A stretch of 64,000 nt of DNA from Enoplolaimus lenunculus (taxonomy: Eukaryota; Nematoda; Enoplea; Enoplida; Thoracostomopsidae): the NCBI GenBank assembly GCA_030248215.1, contig JASANG010001697.1:1-64000 (forward strand). The letters are read 5' to 3'. The first letter of the stretch is position 1, and each line of letters opens with the position of its first letter. Below the pieces are notes generated by a model. The model searched no databases, was not told the origin of the DNA, and was given only the letters and a program-made list of their open reading frames with translations. Shown here piece after piece: positions 34,809 through 46,585 of this stretch. The translations under genes were made by a program, and so were the position numbers.

Positions 34809-36001
34809 AGTGTTACGGCTGCGACCAACGGGTACCTCTGCGGACGAATCCGAGTGGTATCCCTCACGGGTGTTCATGGCCGTGGGTCTGCCTAGTAAGC
34901 CAACGTGTCTAGCAGATGACGGTCCCCCAGGCGTGACGTCGGGTTTTGAGAGTCACAAAATTCCAACGTCGTCATACGCCTGAGCTCTCATGAACACTCG
35001 CGTGCGTGGCTAAGTCGCACCCCCAACACAGGGTTATAAGTTCGAATGGTATGGTTGCCGCTGATTTTCATGCTTAGGACTAATGATTTCAGCGCCTGAA
35101 TCCTGGTGAGCACTTGGTCACCTGACAAAGTTCGTTGATTTCACTGAAGGACCTATTGCAATTGTGTAGAATTTGAATATCTAGATTATTAGTCTATTGT
35201 ACTAGAGGGCGAATCGTTCCGCGCCTCTGGGTTTTTGCTTCAAAAATGGGCAGCCTGGTTCGCACCAGTACTGTATTATTCATTAAAATTTCAGCCATGG
35301 CTCTAGGCCAGGAGTTCTCTTGACTGCTCAGGGTTCAACAAGGAACACAACCTAAAGTTTTGGTTTATTGAATCTGCACATTTTATTTCATGTATTTACC
35401 TCTATGCAACGAAACTGGGACTAATCAGTTTCCTGCTTGACTGCCTATAATTATTTTGCACGTAGAACGAGTGTTACGATAAAATTAGCTGAAAGTTACT
35501 TGAAATTACTGCCTAAAAGTGAATTTGCAATTCGATCTCTTATACACCTCTAGATACCTGTCCGCTGGGATAGTCTTACCATGACCTAATGTTGACTGGT
35601 TACTGTAAAACAGTTACGTGTTGTTCCCCCTGGGTGTGCTCATACAAAGGATTTTCCTGTGCCAAGCTGCTTAGAGCATTATCTGTTGAAGTGGAAAAAG
35701 GTGGGGCTAAGCATAACTCGCGTGGCTGAGCTACTGCATGGAGGGCACACTGTTGAATGACCACACCCATGGCTTCTAAATACATATCTGAGAAGACACG
35801 CGTGCGTACCACATGGGTTGCAGGTGGTCAAGTGAGCTAAGGTATTCTTTTAGTCGGCCACAAAGCTGAAGGCGAATTCGCAAATAGGGGTGACAAACCG
35901 CGCCCGTTTCCTGCAATTATGTATCCTGTACACACCTAAGCCTAGGTCTCTCACGGCTGCATGTTCAGCAGTTTGATAGTCAACGGCGGTGGTATGACTT
36001 A

Positions 36002-36529
36002 TGGGTCATCCGCGTTATACTGTCTACGCTACTGCAAAAAATTGTCCCCACGTACGAGCCCCTAAGTCTGTAATTTTGTTGTTTCCAAATTACATGTCCA
36101 AATGTCGCTCATATCCGTGTAGACCCTGCTGACAACTCGCACTCTCTCTAAACGACCTATGCTTGGTCACGTTGCCGTCCATACCCATGCTAAATTTTCG
36201 ATACGTTATTTAAAGGACAACTATTTTGTCCAGAGTCTGTCAGAAGGGACTCAGCATATTTCATAACACAAAGTTTGTCGGAAGGAGCTTTGCTTTGCAA
36301 TTATACACAGGGTCTGTTCGAAGGAACTCGCATTGTCAGACACTGTGTCCAGACAGTGTCTACATTGTCTTTAGTCCCTTCGAAGGACCTGCTTTCAAAA
36401 CCCACTATCTAGTTACACCTTCTGTGAAGTCCTTATAGCTTAAGGACATTGTTGTTTTGTCCCGCCCTTAAAACCAGGTGTGTGGACAATTTTTTACAGT
36501 AGCGTAGACAGTATTACGTGGATGACCCA
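36002..36529. mobile_element. Complete TGGGTCATCC-TIR miniature transposon in LTR C
   Basis: The ends TGGGTCATCCGCGTTATACT and ...GTATTACGTGGATGACCCA are flanked by TTA on both sides (35999-36001, 36530-36532). Terminal repeats of about 50 bp run into ACTG(C/T)AAAAAATTGTCC. The interior holds inverted CCTTCGAA and CTTCCGAC words. 528 bp, non-coding. Its orientation is opposite to that of the copies at 10725, 16277 and 44357. Confidence 0.95.
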
Positions 36530-36829
36530 TTACAGCTGAGTTTCTAGGGCCTGACTAGAATCGTCTGAATTCACGGGGCATACGAAAGCTTGTACTCGAC
36601 AGGCAGGGCCTTAGCTCTTTTGCTTGACAATTCCCTAATGCTTAGCATCGGGCTGACTTGGCCTCCCTGCTGCCGTTGACACTCAATACTCTGAGTATTA
36701 ATAAATAGATTTTTGTCTTGGCCAGTGAGTATTCACTAAAATTCAGGCCTCAAATTCTTACTCTGATCACACGCCTAATGCGTCTCACATAATACGTGCC
36801 CTTTCACGAGATTGGCAGGAAAATTTGTA

Positions 36830-36852
36830 CCTGCGTTGTCGCCAACGCCAGG
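36830..36852 (-). other. Conserved LTR hairpin, copy in LTR C
   Basis: CCTGGCGTTG / CAACGCAGG with loop GCGA on the minus strand, about 240 nt downstream of the predicted start of transcription. Confidence 0.7.
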
Positions 36853-37080
36853 CAAAGTTTAAGGTAAAGTTTCAACTCACACCCCCTTTGTGATACCGAG
36901 AAAATCCTAGTGCGGCCCCCTCTTACTTACTTACCCCCTGCGCGCAACGCGCAGTACCCCCCTGACTTAGCCAGCGCCCCGAGAATTTCGAGTGCACCGT
37001 GTCGCCATACAGTGCACCGAAAACTCGGTTTGCTGTGTCGCGGCTCGCGCTCACGACGGAAAACCGAAGAAATCAAAACT

Positions 37081-37330
37081 GAAACTGAAATTTGCAGCCG
37101 TGCACTGCGTTTATATACTTTTTTCTCTCAGCACTCAGCCAATGAAATTCTAAGCGAGGCAGGCGCGGTTCGAGCGATGCGATTGGTTGAAGATACTACG
37201 GCTGCAAGGAACCAATGAAATTTCACACAACGCAGACGCAGCGAAGCCACGTGATGGGCCGACAAAACCCAGGCTGCGTGAGCCAATGAGAAAACGTAAA
37301 CAACTTTGTTAGGCGGCCTCTGATTGGCTG
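37081..37330 (-). promoter_or_regulatory. Predicted LTR C promoter: TATA box, TCAGTT initiator, five CCAAT boxes
   Basis: On the minus strand AGTATATAA (about 37119-37111) precedes TTTCAGTTTCAGTTT (about 37094-37080) by some 30 nt. Upstream lie CCAAT motifs in both orientations near 37140, 37181, 37211, 37282 and 37322. The same arrangement recurs in LTRs D and E, so transcription would start here toward the internal region. Confidence 0.7.
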
Positions 37331-38039
37331 TAAGGGTTTGCACGCAATCTGAACATTCTCAGCCAAGGGGTGGGCTGATAAAATTAGATTTAAGCGGTGT
37401 GGCCAAGGGGCAGGTGGCAATCTCGGATGTTGTAGGCAGAGCTGACAGGGTTGGACGACTCCCTCAAAATACTGGTACGCGCGCGTGACTTTTCACTTAG
37501 GTTGTCCGTTCCCACGTACAGGGCCTATCTCACTGTCAATAGTTAGAGCACCAGGTTACAATACAAAACAGAGTATAAAAATTAAAGGCACGACAAAAAT
37601 AGAAAACACAAAAACCGGATGAGATGTGCCAAAAGCCAGTAAAACTAGAGAGCGGAACCTATGTCATAAGCGGTTAGATTATTCAGTGAACTGGAATTCC
37701 CTACTACTACTCTAGCGGTTAGCGCGTGCGTATAACCCTAAAATTTCTTTTGCTAAACCGACTAATGTACGTAGGCTATACTAAAGTGTCACAAGTTCAA
37801 AATCCGCTAGGGTTTCCTACCCAACCTGGCCAACAAAATGATAATATGAACACGAAAGCACGAACGATAAGGCAAACGGATACAAGGCGTACACATTCAA
37901 ACGTCACAAATCCGTACACTCATAATTCCTGGTAAAGTGCCGAGACAGTCTCAAGAGAAATTCCTGTGCCATCCCCGAAATGTTTACACTATGACTTCAA
38001 CCTAACTCAAGGAACACACGCACTCAAGACACTCTTAAC

Positions 38040-39020
38040 TCTGAGAGTCCGCGAAATTACGGGCCTTGGGCTAGCCATAACTCTTCAAGTATTGGTCTCC
38101 GAACAGCGGTCAGGGTGGTTTTATTGCTCATTGCGATGCGCCGAACCCGATAGGACCAGTCCCAACCCTAGATTCCGGAAAACGTTATTTTGCATTTTTG
38201 GACCAGGGATCCGTAACGTGTTACACGTAAAATTTCGAAAACTTCAAGTGCTCGTAACTTCTTAACGATCCGTCCCAGACCCCGAGACAGGGTATTTTTC
38301 TTGTTCAGCGTGAAAAACTGCGTCGATTGATACCAATCTCAATACTCAATTCCAAAATTTGCATTTTTGCATTTTTCGACCTCGGATCCGTAAATTTTAC
38401 ACACTAAATTTCAGAAACTCCGGATACCTATAACTCTTGAACGAATGACTTCCGACCCCCAGTCAGGGTATTTTTCTTGTTCAGCTCGGCGAGCTCTATC
38501 GATTGGTATGGGTTTCAACAGCAGATTCCGAAAATCGCATTTTTGCATTTTTCGCCCCTAGAATCCGTAATTGCACATGTACAATGCAGAAAGTTCGAAA
38601 GCCCATAACTTTTGAACGAGAGGTCGGGGACCCCAAGTCAGGGTGGTTTTATTACTCAGCTCGATGAGCTGCGTCGAATGATGTGGGTCTCGACCTCCGA
38701 TTTCGAAATTCACGTTTTTGCATTTTTCCACCCTAGAATCCGTAAAATTTGCACACACATTTTCAAAAGTTCGAGGGGCCATAACTCCCGAAAGGATGAT
38801 CGCAGACCCAAGGTCAGGGTATTTTTATTGCTCAGCGCAGTGAGGTCTAACGATTGGTATAGGTTTCCCCAGCCTACCCGAGAATTCCTGTTTTGGCATT
38901 TTTTTACTTCCGGATTCGCACAATGCCACACACACAAAATCTCAAACTTAGGTCGGGTGGGATTTCTGAACTATCCGTCTCCGATCCGTGGTCAGGGTTA
39001 TTACCCGTCCGGTCGCGTTA
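38040..39020 (-). repeat. 177-bp repeat array in U3 of LTR C
   Basis: The (C/T)ATAACTxxT landmark recurs at 38075, 38252 (variant), 38428, 38604 and 38781, with a spacing of 176-177 bp. Each unit includes a short palindrome such as CAGCTCGATGAGCTG and the GCATTTTTGCATTTTT-like and GGATCCGTAA phrases. Confidence 0.85.
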
Positions 39021-40376
39021 TTGGTGTTACACCTCGCAATGCAGGTCTTCACAACCTCTAGATACCCGGAGTCGTAGAAACTGAACACTAAACACAACCT
39101 CTCCACTGCAGATACCAAATATAACAAGTATAAGGGGGATGCCCGCGACAAACCGTAGCATACTCTATGGGGAGTCTCTGCGCGTAGTCACTCGCTCTCA
39201 GAATTCAGCACCCGGCGCCCTCAGGCCCTGATTTGTCGTGATAAAAACCGTCGTGAATTTCATTCCCCTAAACTAACCCAACTCTCGAAACCTCGAAACG
39301 CACTCCCTCTTAAACTCAAAATTAAATTATTCAATAATTGTTATAGTGAAACTCTGTATGTTACTCGCGGGCCGCTATCTTTCAAGTGCTGCTCGAGCTG
39401 AACAAACGTTATGTATATCTTTGAAATCCTTACGTGCGTCGATCATTAATTACCTAGTCTAACGGTCGTAAACGCTGAAACGTCGCCTCAAACTACATTC
39501 CTAGCCTGTGTAAATCCTGTAAAACTCAAAACATCTCATGTAACACTGAAGAGAGAGAGAGTGAGACAAACAAACTGGGGCGGTATTGAGACGCAAATTA
39601 AATCCTGACGCGCAGTTTGGATGTCACCTAGTGACTGCTTACGCAAAGCCGTGGGTATCCTAAGTCAGGGGCACCCTTCCTGAGGTTACCTAATCCGATT
39701 AATTGAGTGATCGGTTAACCCGCGAATATCCAGGTACAAAGCAACGTATGCACACACATATATGTAGAAAAGACCGTATTCAGTTACGTACATAAAAAGT
39801 AGACATAGGTCCCTTCGAACATTTTCCGCACCAGCTATTTTCTCACTATTGCTGTGCTACCCCCTTTTGGACCCGCACACTCGCTGTACAAAGTTATCTC
39901 TGCATTAACGGACGTTACTAATCGGTGTTATAAAGTTTGCGTCGGAGTTACAAAGTCGGTACGTTATTAACGGTACTTAAGAGGTTGCTCTTCCTTTCAA
40001 TACTTTCACTAACCAATGCGCCTGCATTCTTGTTGATAGTTACATGTGCATTTTATTACGCCTTAATATCCATTAGAGAGAGCAAGACGGAATAAAAATA
40101 AAAAAAACTTCTAGTCGGCCGTCATCAAAGCAATTTTCTGCACGAGCGGGAGCCGGGGAAAGAGGGAGGCACAAAATTTACATGGAACAAGAATTGGCGG
40201 AACAGCTATACATAGTAAGAACAACCAACACGCTCAGAATAGAGTTATAGCGATAGTCAATAATAACGTTAACAACACGCTATAATGGCAGCAACAATAA
40301 TAATGCCAACTCCAAGGTACTATGCAGTATATCACTAGACCATGATACGGCGCTGGAAAGTGTCGCGTCCCTGACA

Positions 40377-40810
40377 CATTTACTCTAAATTTTGGAAATT
40401 CACTACCCCTTCCCCGCAAGCAAGAGAATGAATAAGTACAGAAAACAATAACAGTAAAAATAGAACCATAAAGTTGCCAGGACTTCCTAACTAAAGAGTC
40501 GTTAGTCTACTTGTCCATTCTGAGCACACGAAACGAGATGTTCCCTTTTTACGATTTGCAAGCTACTGACACCCTCATTTCTTAATTCTGCTGAATAACA
40601 AATAAGTAACTGAAGGTACACAAGGATACGAAAAATGAGGTAACCGATTCAAAGGTAAAATACTGGTTTGTCCCAGCTTACCAACTCGGGCGCTACCTAG
40701 TTCGCGGGTATGCCTTAAGCGCGCGCAACAGGGTGGCCCTGGTGTGCACGTTTTATTCCTTTCATTACTTGAATTCATCTCAGGCTAGGAATGTGACACG
40801 TCTCACCAGA
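40377..40810 (-). mobile_element. LTR fragment hosting the insertion of element 2
   Basis: Matches LTR A around 9735-10400 in the same orientation: CATTTA.TCTAA.TTTTGG, then GCAAGCAAGAGAATGAATAAGTACAG, cut here to its landmarks GCAAGAGAATG and TCCTTTCATTAC. It begins mid-LTR exactly where LTR C ends, which is why I read C as inserted into it. Confidence 0.65.
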
Positions 40811-42983
40811 GTACGGTTTCGTAACTTGGGTGTATGAGGCGGGAACAAGGCAGACCCGGTCGCTGCATTGTATTATCAGATTAATACGTCTTTCGCGGAA
40901 ATTCACTAAGCGTACGTCCTGAATTTCCAGGTATCGCTATAAAAGGACATATCTTGAAGGCATAGAAGCTATACTTAAGTTTGTAATAATTGCCGCTGCC
41001 ATTAGTGCTGTCGCTATTAATATAAGTGTCCGTGATTATTTGTAAATGTTTTTAGTAGTTATTGACGCCATGTGTATTTTTTATGCCTTGTATATATATT
41101 GTGGTGTGTCCTGTCCTTGTATTGTAGTGGTTGCTGGAATTTGAAGCTTTTGTTCGCTACCACATGAACTCTTGAGAAAACCACTCCCGTTTCTCCCCTC
41201 TTTCCGACTGTATGATCCGCACCAGAGAACAACTGACTACTTAATTTGGACTGAAAATTTGCACATCTCAAAACACCATTTACACATTGGAAATCTCACG
41301 GTAATAGGCGTGCACACAAAATGGTGCAGCGTTTTACGGATTGCTTATGAAGGGATTTGTCTGCTAAGTCGGGAGGAGCACCACCGTCAACATCCGGGAA
41401 TTGTTTGCCTTCTTGGCTTGGTGTAATTGTTTTCCTTTGATCTATTAATGTTTATTCCGTCTAGCATATATATGTACCGGTCTTGGTGTTATTCCTGTTG
41501 TTCTTGAGTGTCGTCATTATTCATTGATAGGGTCAGATCTCTAGGGCTTAACTCCCTCCTTAGATGCCGGATAACGATGTCTAGACAAATTAGTTTGGTC
41601 ACGAGGATGTCTTTATACGTCTCCGAACTTCCCTTGGTCCCCTCCTCACTTTTTTCCGCCCTTACGTTTTGACTAGAAGTTGTGACTGGACGTATATGAC
41701 TAGAAACACATTTCGAATTTTAATCCCGTTTAGATGTACACACGACAGTGAACGGTGGCAGTTGGTAAGCACCTTGGATAGGTAAGAACGTAAAAAAAGG
41801 TTTCTCTCGTATAGCATATTTGGGGGCGCGCTTTGAAAAATGGGTACGCATAGGACCATAAGTTGTATCACTTGAGGAAACATATGGAATATCCCCGTTC
41901 TACGACCTGCGTTGTAACTCTTTGCATACAGTAATGTTTCTTGGGGTGGCGGAGTTCCTAATTAACCATCGGCTTTTGGTTTCGGCACCCGAAGGTTTCT
42001 GGTGTGCGGGGGCCCGAGAACATACCCCTTCCCTTTTTCATTCCAGTCGCCCTGTTTTTGGATTTCGCAAACTTGACTAGCTCGCCTCAAGTGGAAATTT
42101 GACAACTAGAACTCACTGACCAGAAAAGGGTTCCATGCTGACCTGTAGAGTCTCGACTATCTTAGCAATGTTTAGACTAGTATCATGGATTTACAGGGAA
42201 GGATTGTTAAAAGAAATTGTTAAGGTAATTATCCAATAGGGGCGTACCCCATAAAATAGAGCTGCCAGAGAGGGAGACAGTTGGAGGTCCTTGACTGACG
42301 GAATGGGGGTAGAGGTGGCTTGAGTAGGATGGTTTTTCCCTGCCGTGTTTTTTCTTTCTTTCCACCCCCTCCCCGCGTCCTTCCTTTTTATTTCCTTTAC
42401 AACTCAATCCAGTATACGTAAACTTAATCATGTACGGAAACGCGGTGAGTGCTGGGGGTTAGTGTAATAGGAATCTGCAATTGCGTTGAGATTAAGACGG
42501 AGTGGAGAAAGCAAACGGGGGCTAAAAGGTGGTGTGGCACAAAAAGGGGCCATGCCTTTCGACTGTGGCTGTTGGACGTCCGAAACTTAGTTTAAGGACG
42601 TGCAGCCTTCCTTTTAAAGGATCGCCACTTATGAGTTAAGTCGTATGCTCAAACCAATGCGCCATCACGCCTCAGGCCATTAAGCGGATGCTCTTGAGGC
42701 CTTACATTACCAGTACTGTCAGGGGCCCGCCCGACAGCTGAATACCCCCCAGTATAGCCGCAACGCCCTGCGGCCCGTTACGCACTTTCCCGTGGAAATT
42801 TGAGTTTTCAAAATATGTAAGCGCGGCCCTGTGCAAAGAAGCTCTACTCAGGAGATTAATACAACTACTAGACGGCAAACATGACAGGGGTAGTTTCAGC
42901 CCATAACTGTGGAGGCGAGTTGGGCGCTGAAGGGGAAGATTGTGGGGTATTTTGAACTTTCAAAATTTTGAATTTTAGAGCTT

Positions 42984-43440
42984 TGGTTTGCTCAGGCCTA
43001 AGGGGGGTAATCAGTTTAGAATTGGGGGCAGTTGTGAATTCAGGTTTAGGAGATGCGAGGTGAAGCATTTTTTAGAAACAGAAGGATTTTTAGGAGGGAA
43101 TTGAGTAGAGTGCTGGCTTTTTGTGTTTTTATGGAGTGTGCTTGTTGTTTTCAATTTTCAGGTTTGGAGTTGGCGTTCTCGGGTTCGGCACGTCGGATTG
43201 GCTGAAAGCACTGGTTTGCTCAGGCCTAAGGGGGGTAATCAGTTTAGAATTGGGGGCAGTTGTGAATTCTGGTTTAGGAGATGCGAAGGTGAAGCATTTT
43301 TTAGAAACAGAAGGATTTTTAGGAGGGAATTGAGTAGAGTGCCGGCTTTTTGTGTTTTTATGGAGTGTGCTTGTTGTTTTCAATTTTCAGGTTTGGAGTT
43401 GGCGTTCTCGGGTTCGGCACGTCGGATTGGCTGAAAGCAC
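42984..43440. repeat. Tandem duplication of about 228 bp in LTR D
   Basis: Two near-identical units, 42984-43211 and 43212-43440, each running from TGGTTTGCTCAGGCCTAAGG to GGCTGAAAGCAC. LTR E has one unit at about 53520-53790. The small frames here are by-products of the duplication. Confidence 0.95.
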
Positions 43441-44356
43441 GTCCCGGCTGCCGTTTTCAGTCGACCACTGGGACTTCGCAAAAAAATTTTACACTTTCAT
43501 GGGCAGTCATTTTTAAAATATTATTCTAACTATTTTGCTCTTAGGGTTTCAAACCGGTTCAATCATTTCGGACCCGTTGTTTTAGCTGAGAAAGTCACTC
43601 TGAACCTGCGCTGTAAATAGGCATTTGGAAAGTCAGGGCAAATGCAGGTTGTACGCACTGGTCGCGGACAGGGGTTTTTAGGAAAATACTGTTCATTGCC
43701 TTCTAGGATACATCGCAAAGGCCTGTATTAAACTATTTCCCGCGTCGCACCGACTAAGAACACCACCCTAATTACAGCCCACAAGGCCTCAGTTAAAAAG
43801 TTATAGACTTTTGAAAATTTTAAAATTTTGTGTCTATACGTCCGGAGGCCAGAGTTCGAAAAATGCGATTTTCGCTTTTCCGAGATCAGACGTTAACATT
43901 AGTACCATTCGACTCAGCTCGCTAAGCTGATCAAGACAACCACCCAGAAACCTATCCGCAAACCAACAGTTAGGAAGTTTACAGGCCTTTGAAGTTTTTG
44001 AGATTTAACGTGTACACGCTTTACGGATCCCTGTCCGAAAACGCGATTTTCACTTTTCTGGGGTTGGGTGCTAAAAATGGTATCATTCGATTCAGCTCAT
44101 CGAGCTGATTAAGAAAACCACCCCAAACCATCTCCGCAAATCAATGCATAAAGAGTTATGGCCAATCAAAGGTTTTAGGTTTTACGTGCGTACACCTTAC
44201 GGATCGGATCCTGAAACACGCGATTTTCACTTTTTCACGATCCACCATACAATGGGTACCATTCGATTCCGCGCATCGCGCTGAGTAAGAAGACAACCCC
44301 AAACAGGGTACGCAAATCCAAACTTAAAAAGTTATGATCATTTGAAAAGTATATTA

Positions 44357-44878
44357 TCGGTCATTCACGTACTGTCTATGCTACTGTAAAAAATTGTCCA
44401 CAAACCTGGTTTTAAGGGCGGGACAAAACGACAATGTCTTTAAGCTATAAAGACTTAACGGAATGTGTAATTAGATAGTTCGATTTTGCAGCAGGCCCTT
44501 CGACGGGACTAAGGACAATGTAGGTACTGTCTGGACACAGTGTCTGACAATACGAGTTACTTCGAACAGATCCTGTATAATCGCTACGCAAAGTCTCTTC
44601 CGAGAAACTTTGTGTTATGACATAAGCTGAGTCCTTTCTGACAGACTTTGTACAAAACAGATGTCCTTTAAATAACGTATTGGCAATTTAGAATAGGTAT
44701 GGACGGCAACGTGGCCAAGCACATGTTGTTTAGAGAGAGTGCGAGTTGTCAACAGGGTCTACACAAGATATATGAGACATTTTGACATATAATTTGGAAA
44801 CAATAAAACTACAGACGTAGGGGATCATATGTGGGACAATTTTTACAGTAGCGTAGACAGTATAACGTGGATGACCCA
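44357..44878. mobile_element. TGGGTCATCC-TIR miniature transposon inside the 178-bp array (empty site known)
   Basis: Bounded by TTA (44354-44356, 44879-44881). LTR A holds the uninserted site on the other strand near 8728 (reverse of GTATATTATTTACATG), so the insertion removed nothing and duplicated TTA. 522 bp, right terminus ...GTATAACGTGGATGACCCA, non-coding. Confidence 0.95.
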
Positions 44879-45082
44879 TTATTTACATGTACACGCTTTT
44901 ACGGATCCGGCCCAAAAAACGTGATTTCAACTTTTTCGAGCTACTGGGTTAAAATTGATATCATTTGATTCGGCTTGCTGTGTAGAGCAAGAAAACCGCC
45001 CCGAACATGGCCCGCAAACGAATAGTCATAAAGTTATGGCAACTGAGAATTTCAAATTTTAGTGTGTACACGTTAAACTTTG

Positions 45083-45105
45083 CCTGGCGTTGGCGACAAC
45101 GCAGG
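45083..45105 (+). other. Conserved LTR hairpin, first copy in LTR D
   Basis: CCTGGCGTTG, GCGA, CAACGCAGG. This copy belongs to the LTR A-like segment and has no promoter in front of it. Confidence 0.65.
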
Positions 45106-46159
45106 CGCAGCAATTTTGTATAAACTTTTGGAGGAAAAATCTTAAATCAGGAAACCTGCAAGGTGACGCAATTTAGGCTGCTCCCAGAAAACCTTTTGAA
45201 TTTTGAGTATGAAAATTCTGAACATTTGCATATACAGCTCTACGGAGCGGATCTCTAAAAGTGCAATTTTCACTTTTTCGGGTCTCAACGTTAAGAGTGG
45301 TACCGTTCGATTTATTGCAGCGTCTTGATTAAGAAAACCACCCCTAACATTGTCTGCAGGTGAATATTTGAAAAGTTATGATCAATTGAAATTTTGGAAA
45401 ATTCTGTGTTGTAAGTTCTTAACGGATGAGCTCTGATAATTAGGATTGTCTCTTTTTAGGGTTATAGCATTAAATTGGGCATACTTTGAATCAGTTATTG
45501 GTTCCAGTTAGTAAAATCACCCGAATAGGGTCCGCTCACGGATACCTAAGGAAGTCATGGTTCGTTGAGGCCTTGGTATTTTGCACGCACCCACTCACTG
45601 GGAGCAAGCATTAGCAGGGAGACTACTACCTGTAGGGGTTATGAGTTGGCCCGATAATAAGCATGATAAAGCACATTTAGATCAATGTATAACGCCGGGT
45701 AAGATTTTCGTCGATTATACACGGGGACGACTTAGCGAGAATTTCTTGGACTGGACAGTTTAGGCGTAAGGACCTAGGGTCTTGAATCTTCATATACGTA
45801 CAATGGTATAATGTTTCGGTTGTCTCGAATTTAGTTTATTGCTTGTCTCCTTTTTCTTTACCCTGTATTTGTTTCCTGTTGTGGCTTTTCGTTTTGTATT
45901 TCTGCCTTGCGATATAGACAGTTACCTCGTGTAGAGTGTGCGTACTATCGAATGCAATAGATTTTGTTAAGCAGCACGGGGAGGGTTTACCACAAAAGCT
46001 GCAGGTGGTGGTCCTGTTTTGTAAGGGGGTATGGGTGAACCCCGTCGATACTTTTTGGCCCCTGCTCCATGTTGCATTTCTGTATTCAGACTCCTGATAG
46101 GGGTAAACCTGATTAACCCCCTCATAACGTTTCGTTGGAAAATTACATGTTAAATTCGC

Positions 46160-46345
46160 CTGCCAATCACAGGTTTTTAAGAGTCTATTGATTACTCACC
46201 TCGCATTGGTCAGTTTTTACACCTAGAATTTTATCCAATAGAAAGAGCTTACGATGTTTGTTTTCGAGCCGCACTCATTGGCTAAATTTTGGAGCTCAGG
46301 CAGTATATAAGACCGCTGCACAGGCTGAACATTGAGTTCAGTTTA
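46160..46345 (+). promoter_or_regulatory. Predicted LTR D promoter: four CCAAT boxes, TATATAA, TCAGTT initiator
   Basis: CCAAT motifs in alternating orientation lie near 46162, 46205, 46234 and 46277, then TATATAA at 46304, then TTCAGTTT at about 46337-46344, 30-35 nt downstream. Spacing matches LTR E. Confidence 0.75.
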
Positions 46346-46562
46346 TAATTTTCAGTTTTTGGTCGCGTGCTCGAGCCGCGACAGCAAACCGATTTCTCTG
46401 CACGCCGAGGCCGACTTCGCGTGCACGAGAGTTTCGGGACGCTGATAATAGGGGGTATGTGCGCTGCGCGCGGGGGTATGAAATTTTTGAGCAAAAGGGG
46501 GCCCAGTTAGGATTTTCCTGTTCACGAAAAAGGTGTGGGTAACTTTTTGCGTTAAAAATTTG

Positions 46563-46585
46563 CCTGTCGTTGGCGACAACGCAGG
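46563..46585 (+). other. Conserved LTR hairpin, second copy in LTR D
   Basis: CCTGTCGTTG, GCGA, CAACGCAGG, about 225 nt downstream of the predicted start site, as in LTRs C and E. Confidence 0.65.

Larger units (their letters stand above)
22101..34810 (-). mobile_element. Internal region of element 2, the youngest giant LTR element in view
   Basis: It is bounded by LTR C (5', ends at 34811) and LTR B (3', starts at 22100), and reads on the minus strand. In element order it has CT plus a TGGGGGC primer-site-like sequence, a three-hairpin leader (34610-34382), a conserved block with a 65-nt nested stem (32060-31996), degenerate repeats (28960-25620), a CAA/CAG-rich stretch and the NADAR gene, ending CCAAGAGG at the LTR. 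No gag, protease, reverse transcriptase or integrase is recognisable in about 12.7 kb, so it would be a non-autonomous element. LTR divergence of about 2% marks it as recent. Confidence 0.75.
34811..40376 (-). mobile_element. LTR C, 5' LTR of element 2
   Basis: Starts TGTCAGGGAC at 40376 and ends CCGTAACA at 34811 on the minus strand. Length is 5.57 kb, including a 528-bp transposon. In order it holds the U3 177-bp array (about 38040-39020), a CCAAT-rich TATA promoter (37330-37081), the CCTGGCGTTG hairpin, the tail with CATGGCTCTAGGCCAGGA (35296) and a TTTATT-type polyadenylation signal near 35365. Roughly 98% identical to LTR B where both exist. Right flank CATTTACTC is sequence of another LTR (40377-40810), so this element seems to have inserted into an older LTR. 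Confidence 0.85.
43600..45560 (+). repeat. 178-bp repeat array in U3 of LTR D
   Basis: The AAAAGTTATxx landmark recurs at 43796, 43974 (variant), 44150 and 44328, then after the transposon at 45028 and 45371. Intervals are 175-178 bp once the 525-bp insertion is removed. Confidence 0.85.

Noticed and set aside
43121-43434. Overlapping frames of 70-103 codons
   Set aside because: They read across the 228-bp tandem duplication in a non-coding LTR; LTR E does not conserve them.
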